Below, in pieces: positions 62,235-64,000 of a stretch of DNA of 64,000 nucleotides (its first letter is position 1; every line of letters begins with the position of its first letter). The notes beneath the pieces were generated by a model. It had not been told where the DNA came from, did not search any database, and saw only the letters and a program-made list of their open reading frames with translations. This DNA comes from Dietzia sp. B32 (GTDB lineage: Bacteria > Actinomycetota > Actinomycetes > Mycobacteriales > Mycobacteriaceae): positions 1,240,001 through 1,304,000 of the forward strand of contig NZ_CP093845.1 in NCBI RefSeq assembly GCF_024732245.1, given 5' to 3'. Position numbers and translations under genes: made by a program.

Positions 62235-64000
62235 ACACCGTCGAGTTCGAGCAGGTCACCGACGACCGCTACGGCGGCAAGGCCGCGGGTCTGGCCGAGC
62301 TCATCCGCCTGGGCCTGGACGTGCCGCCGGGGTTCGTCATCGCGGACGCGGGGGCCGACCTCGTCGTCGTCGACACCGGATCCGACACCACCGGGCTCAC
62401 CGACACCGCCGCCCGGTGGTTCCGACGCATGGCCGACGCGGGGGCCACCCCGGTCGCGGTCCGCTCCTCGGCCGTCGGCGAGGACGGCGCGCAGCAGTCC
62501 TTCGCCGGACAGTACGACACGGTGCTGGGCGTGGACTCGGCCGCGGCGCTGGCGGAGGCGGTACGCGCGTGTGTGGCGTCGGCGGCCTCGCAGCGCGCGA
62601 CGGCCTATCGCGACGCGGACTCCGGCGGCACGAACCCCGACTCCCCCGTCGCCATGCACCTCGTGGTTCAACAGATGGTGGACGCCCGCGCGGCCGGCGT
62701 CGTGTTCACCGCCGACCCCACCACGGGGCGGCGCGACCTCATGGTGATCGACGCCGTCGCCGGGTTGGGCGAGTCCCTGGTGGACGGCACCGCTTCCCCC
62801 GACCACCTCGTGCTCGATTCCGACGGAAACGTGGCGGTCCGTGAGACCGGCGAGCGTCCGGTGCTCCTCGGCGAGGACATCGAGGCCATCCGGTCCGGCG
62901 CGCTGACCGCCGAACGGCACTGGGGCCGACCGATGGATCTCGAGTGGGCGATCGACCGGGCGGGGCGGCTGTGGTGGCTGCAGGCGCGGCCCGTCACCAC
63001 GCTGCCCGCCGACCTCGGCGGGATGGACTCGACGCTCGCCGGCGCCGACCACGTGTACACGCGCTGCAACATCGGCGAGATGATGCCGGGCGCGTACTGC
63101 CCGCTCACCGCGTCGGTGTCGGGGTATGCGATCGACCACGCCATGCAGATGATCCAGGTGGTCGCCCGCGCGCAGCCGAGTTACGAACAGCCGTGGCTGC
63201 AGGTCGGCTACTTCTCCGGGCACATGTTCCTCAACCTCACCGAGGGCACGGCGCTGAGCTCGGGGCTGCTGGGCAACTCGCTGGAGCAGTTCTCCACGTC
63301 GGTCTGCGGGCGGGTGGTCGACGAGCTGGTGCCCAAGCCGCCGCAACCCTTCCTGCGGCGGCTGAGCAATACGGTGCGCTTGTCCACGTTCGCGCTGACC
63401 GCGGGGTCGGCCGTGCGGCGGCTCGGCGAGCAGATCGCCGCGTTCGAGGTGCCCACCGGCGACGACCCACTACAGGTGTGGGGGCAGCTCGAGGGCGGGA
63501 TGCGCCTGTACTGCGAGGTGACGTTGACCCATGTGCGGTCGTCGTCGCGGGCGGCGGTCGCGGCCAACGTCCTGGAGAGCGTGCTCATGCGGCGGGCCGT
63601 GGCTGCGGGCGGCAGCGAGGACGACGGCCGGGCCGAGGCCTCCCGGCTCATGGCCGGTGCGGCAGATGTGGAGAGCGCGGTCATGCTGGCCGAACTCGAC
63701 GCCGTGGTGCGCGCGTTGGCGGCGGACTCCGCTGCCGCCGAGCGGTTCCTCGGCGCGGATCCCGGCGCGGCGGTCGAGGCGGTGCTCGCCTCGGCCGACG
63801 GGTGGGGCGTCGCGCTGCGGCGCTTCCTGTCCCGGCACGGCCATCGGGGCTACCGCGAGCTGTGCATCCGCGACGCGTCGTGGGCCGATGATCCCGAGGG
63901 GCTGGGCACGATCATGCAGGTCATGGTGCGGTCCACGCTCGAGCGGCGCGGGCAGTCGTCCGAGACCGCTGCGGTTCCGGAGCCGGAGTCCCGCGCGATC
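62231..64000 (+). CDS. PEP/pyruvate-binding (PPDK_N ATP-grasp) protein, partial
   Basis: 590 codons are present and the frame is open at the right edge. GTG 62231 overlaps the LLM stop (GTGA). GGKAAGLAELIRLGLDVPPGFVI, PVAVRSSAVGEDGAQQSFAGQYDTVLG and MDLEWAIDRAGRLWWLQARPVTTL are the ATP-grasp domain of PEP synthase/PPDK/rifampin phosphotransferase relatives. The middle domain after ~300 carries HVYTRCNIGEMMPGAYCPLT. The C-terminal swivelling His domain should lie beyond 64000. It may transfer phosphate to an antibiotic-like or lipid substrate, as rifampin phosphotransferase does, rather than make PEP. Confidence 0.85.
   Translation, partial: MNTVEFEQVTDDRYGGKAAGLAELIRLGLDVPPGFVIADAGADLVVVDTGSDTTGLTDTAARWFRRMADAGATPVAVRSSAVGEDGAQQSFAGQYDTVLGVDSAAALAEAVRACVASAASQRATAYRDADSGGTNPDSPVAMHLVVQQMVDARAAGVVFTADPTTGRRDLMVIDAVAGLGESLVDGTASPDHLVLDSDGNVAVRETGERPVLLGEDIEAIRSGALTAERHWGRPMDLEWAIDRAGRLWWLQARPVTTLPADLGGMDSTLAGADHVYTRCNIGEMMPGAYCPLTASVSGYAIDHAMQMIQVVARAQPSYEQPWLQVGYFSGHMFLNLTEGTALSSGLLGNSLEQFSTSVCGRVVDELVPKPPQPFLRRLSNTVRLSTFALTAGSAVRRLGEQIAAFEVPTGDDPLQVWGQLEGGMRLYCEVTLTHVRSSSRAAVAANVLESVLMRRAVAAGGSEDDGRAEASRLMAGAADVESAVMLAELDAVVRALAADSAAAERFLGADPGAAVEAVLASADGWGVALRRFLSRHGHRGYRELCIRDASWADDPEGLGTIMQVMVRSTLERRGQSSETAAVPEPESRAI

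Overview
The window is a very GC-rich (roughly 70%) actinobacterial chromosome segment with dense, often overlapping genes. F420-dependent glucose-6-phosphate dehydrogenase (fgd1), two other luciferase-like F420 oxidoreductases, a fused cysNC, an NDMA-type alcohol dehydrogenase, an EthR-like repressor beside a Baeyer-Villiger monooxygenase and a perfect TAGAC-N6-GTCTA box all point to the mycolic-acid group (Mycobacteriales). A Dietzia/Gordonia/Rhodococcus-like organism is my inference, not something the sequence proves. I saw no rRNA, tRNA, CRISPR, IS element or prophage.

Layout. 0-3.2 kb: edge of a YihY/BrkB membrane protein, a small DoxX-like protein, an epimerase, cysQ and a CxxC miniprotein. 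3.2-11.1 kb is a sulfur block: a TauE/SafE permease with a perfect McbR-type box in its promoter, an Rrf2 regulator, a CPA1 antiporter, a second TauE/SafE permease, cysNC and cysD, then a divergent IclR regulator with two tandem operators. A second McbR-like palindrome lies upstream of cysD. 11.2-15.9 kb: an AcoR-type activator, aldehyde dehydrogenase (with a CRP/GlxR-type site) and NDMA-dependent alcohol dehydrogenase. 16-17.2 kb: an AbiEi/nuclease-like gene bracketed by two copies of a 62-bp palindrome. 17.3-23.2 kb: SDR enzymes, small proteins, a canonical TPP riboswitch reading toward an SDR gene rather than a thiamine gene, and a GMC oxidoreductase with a repeat tail.

23.2-28.4 kb: fgd1, an LLM oxidoreductase-SDR operon, pgi and an SRPBCC protein. 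28.4-35.4 kb: an EthD protein, EthR-like repressor, Baeyer-Villiger monooxygenase and aspartate dehydrogenase around a perfect 9-3-9 palindrome, an SQR-like flavoprotein and a TetR regulator. 35.5-43.4 kb: a complete oligopeptide/nickel-class ABC importer (two permeases, two ATPases, two tandemly duplicated binding lipoproteins). Its first ATPase has no ordinary start codon; an AUC sits where the start should be. 43.6-48 kb: an amidase-SDR-TauE-NTF2-like operon divergent from a TetR gene. The 22-bp operator between them recurs twice upstream of the paralogous SDR at 26 kb, which suggests one two-locus regulon.

48-59.3 kb: a double DUF4389 membrane protein, an acyltransferase, an ArfB-like hydrolase, a P450/TetR pair, a TetR/DinB-like pair, a frameshifted copper-binding four-helix protein next to a CopB-type P-type ATPase, and small membrane proteins. 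59.3-64 kb: a TetR gene divergent from a translationally coupled operon of a DUF7064-like protein, an F420-type LLM oxidoreductase and a PEP-synthase-like protein that runs off the window.

Overall this is core sulfur and central metabolism interleaved with TetR-controlled catabolic modules rich in oxidoreductases. The best candidates for something undescribed are the palindrome-flanked nuclease-like gene, the TPP riboswitch without a thiamine gene, the shared-operator TetR regulon and the coupled 60-64 kb operon.
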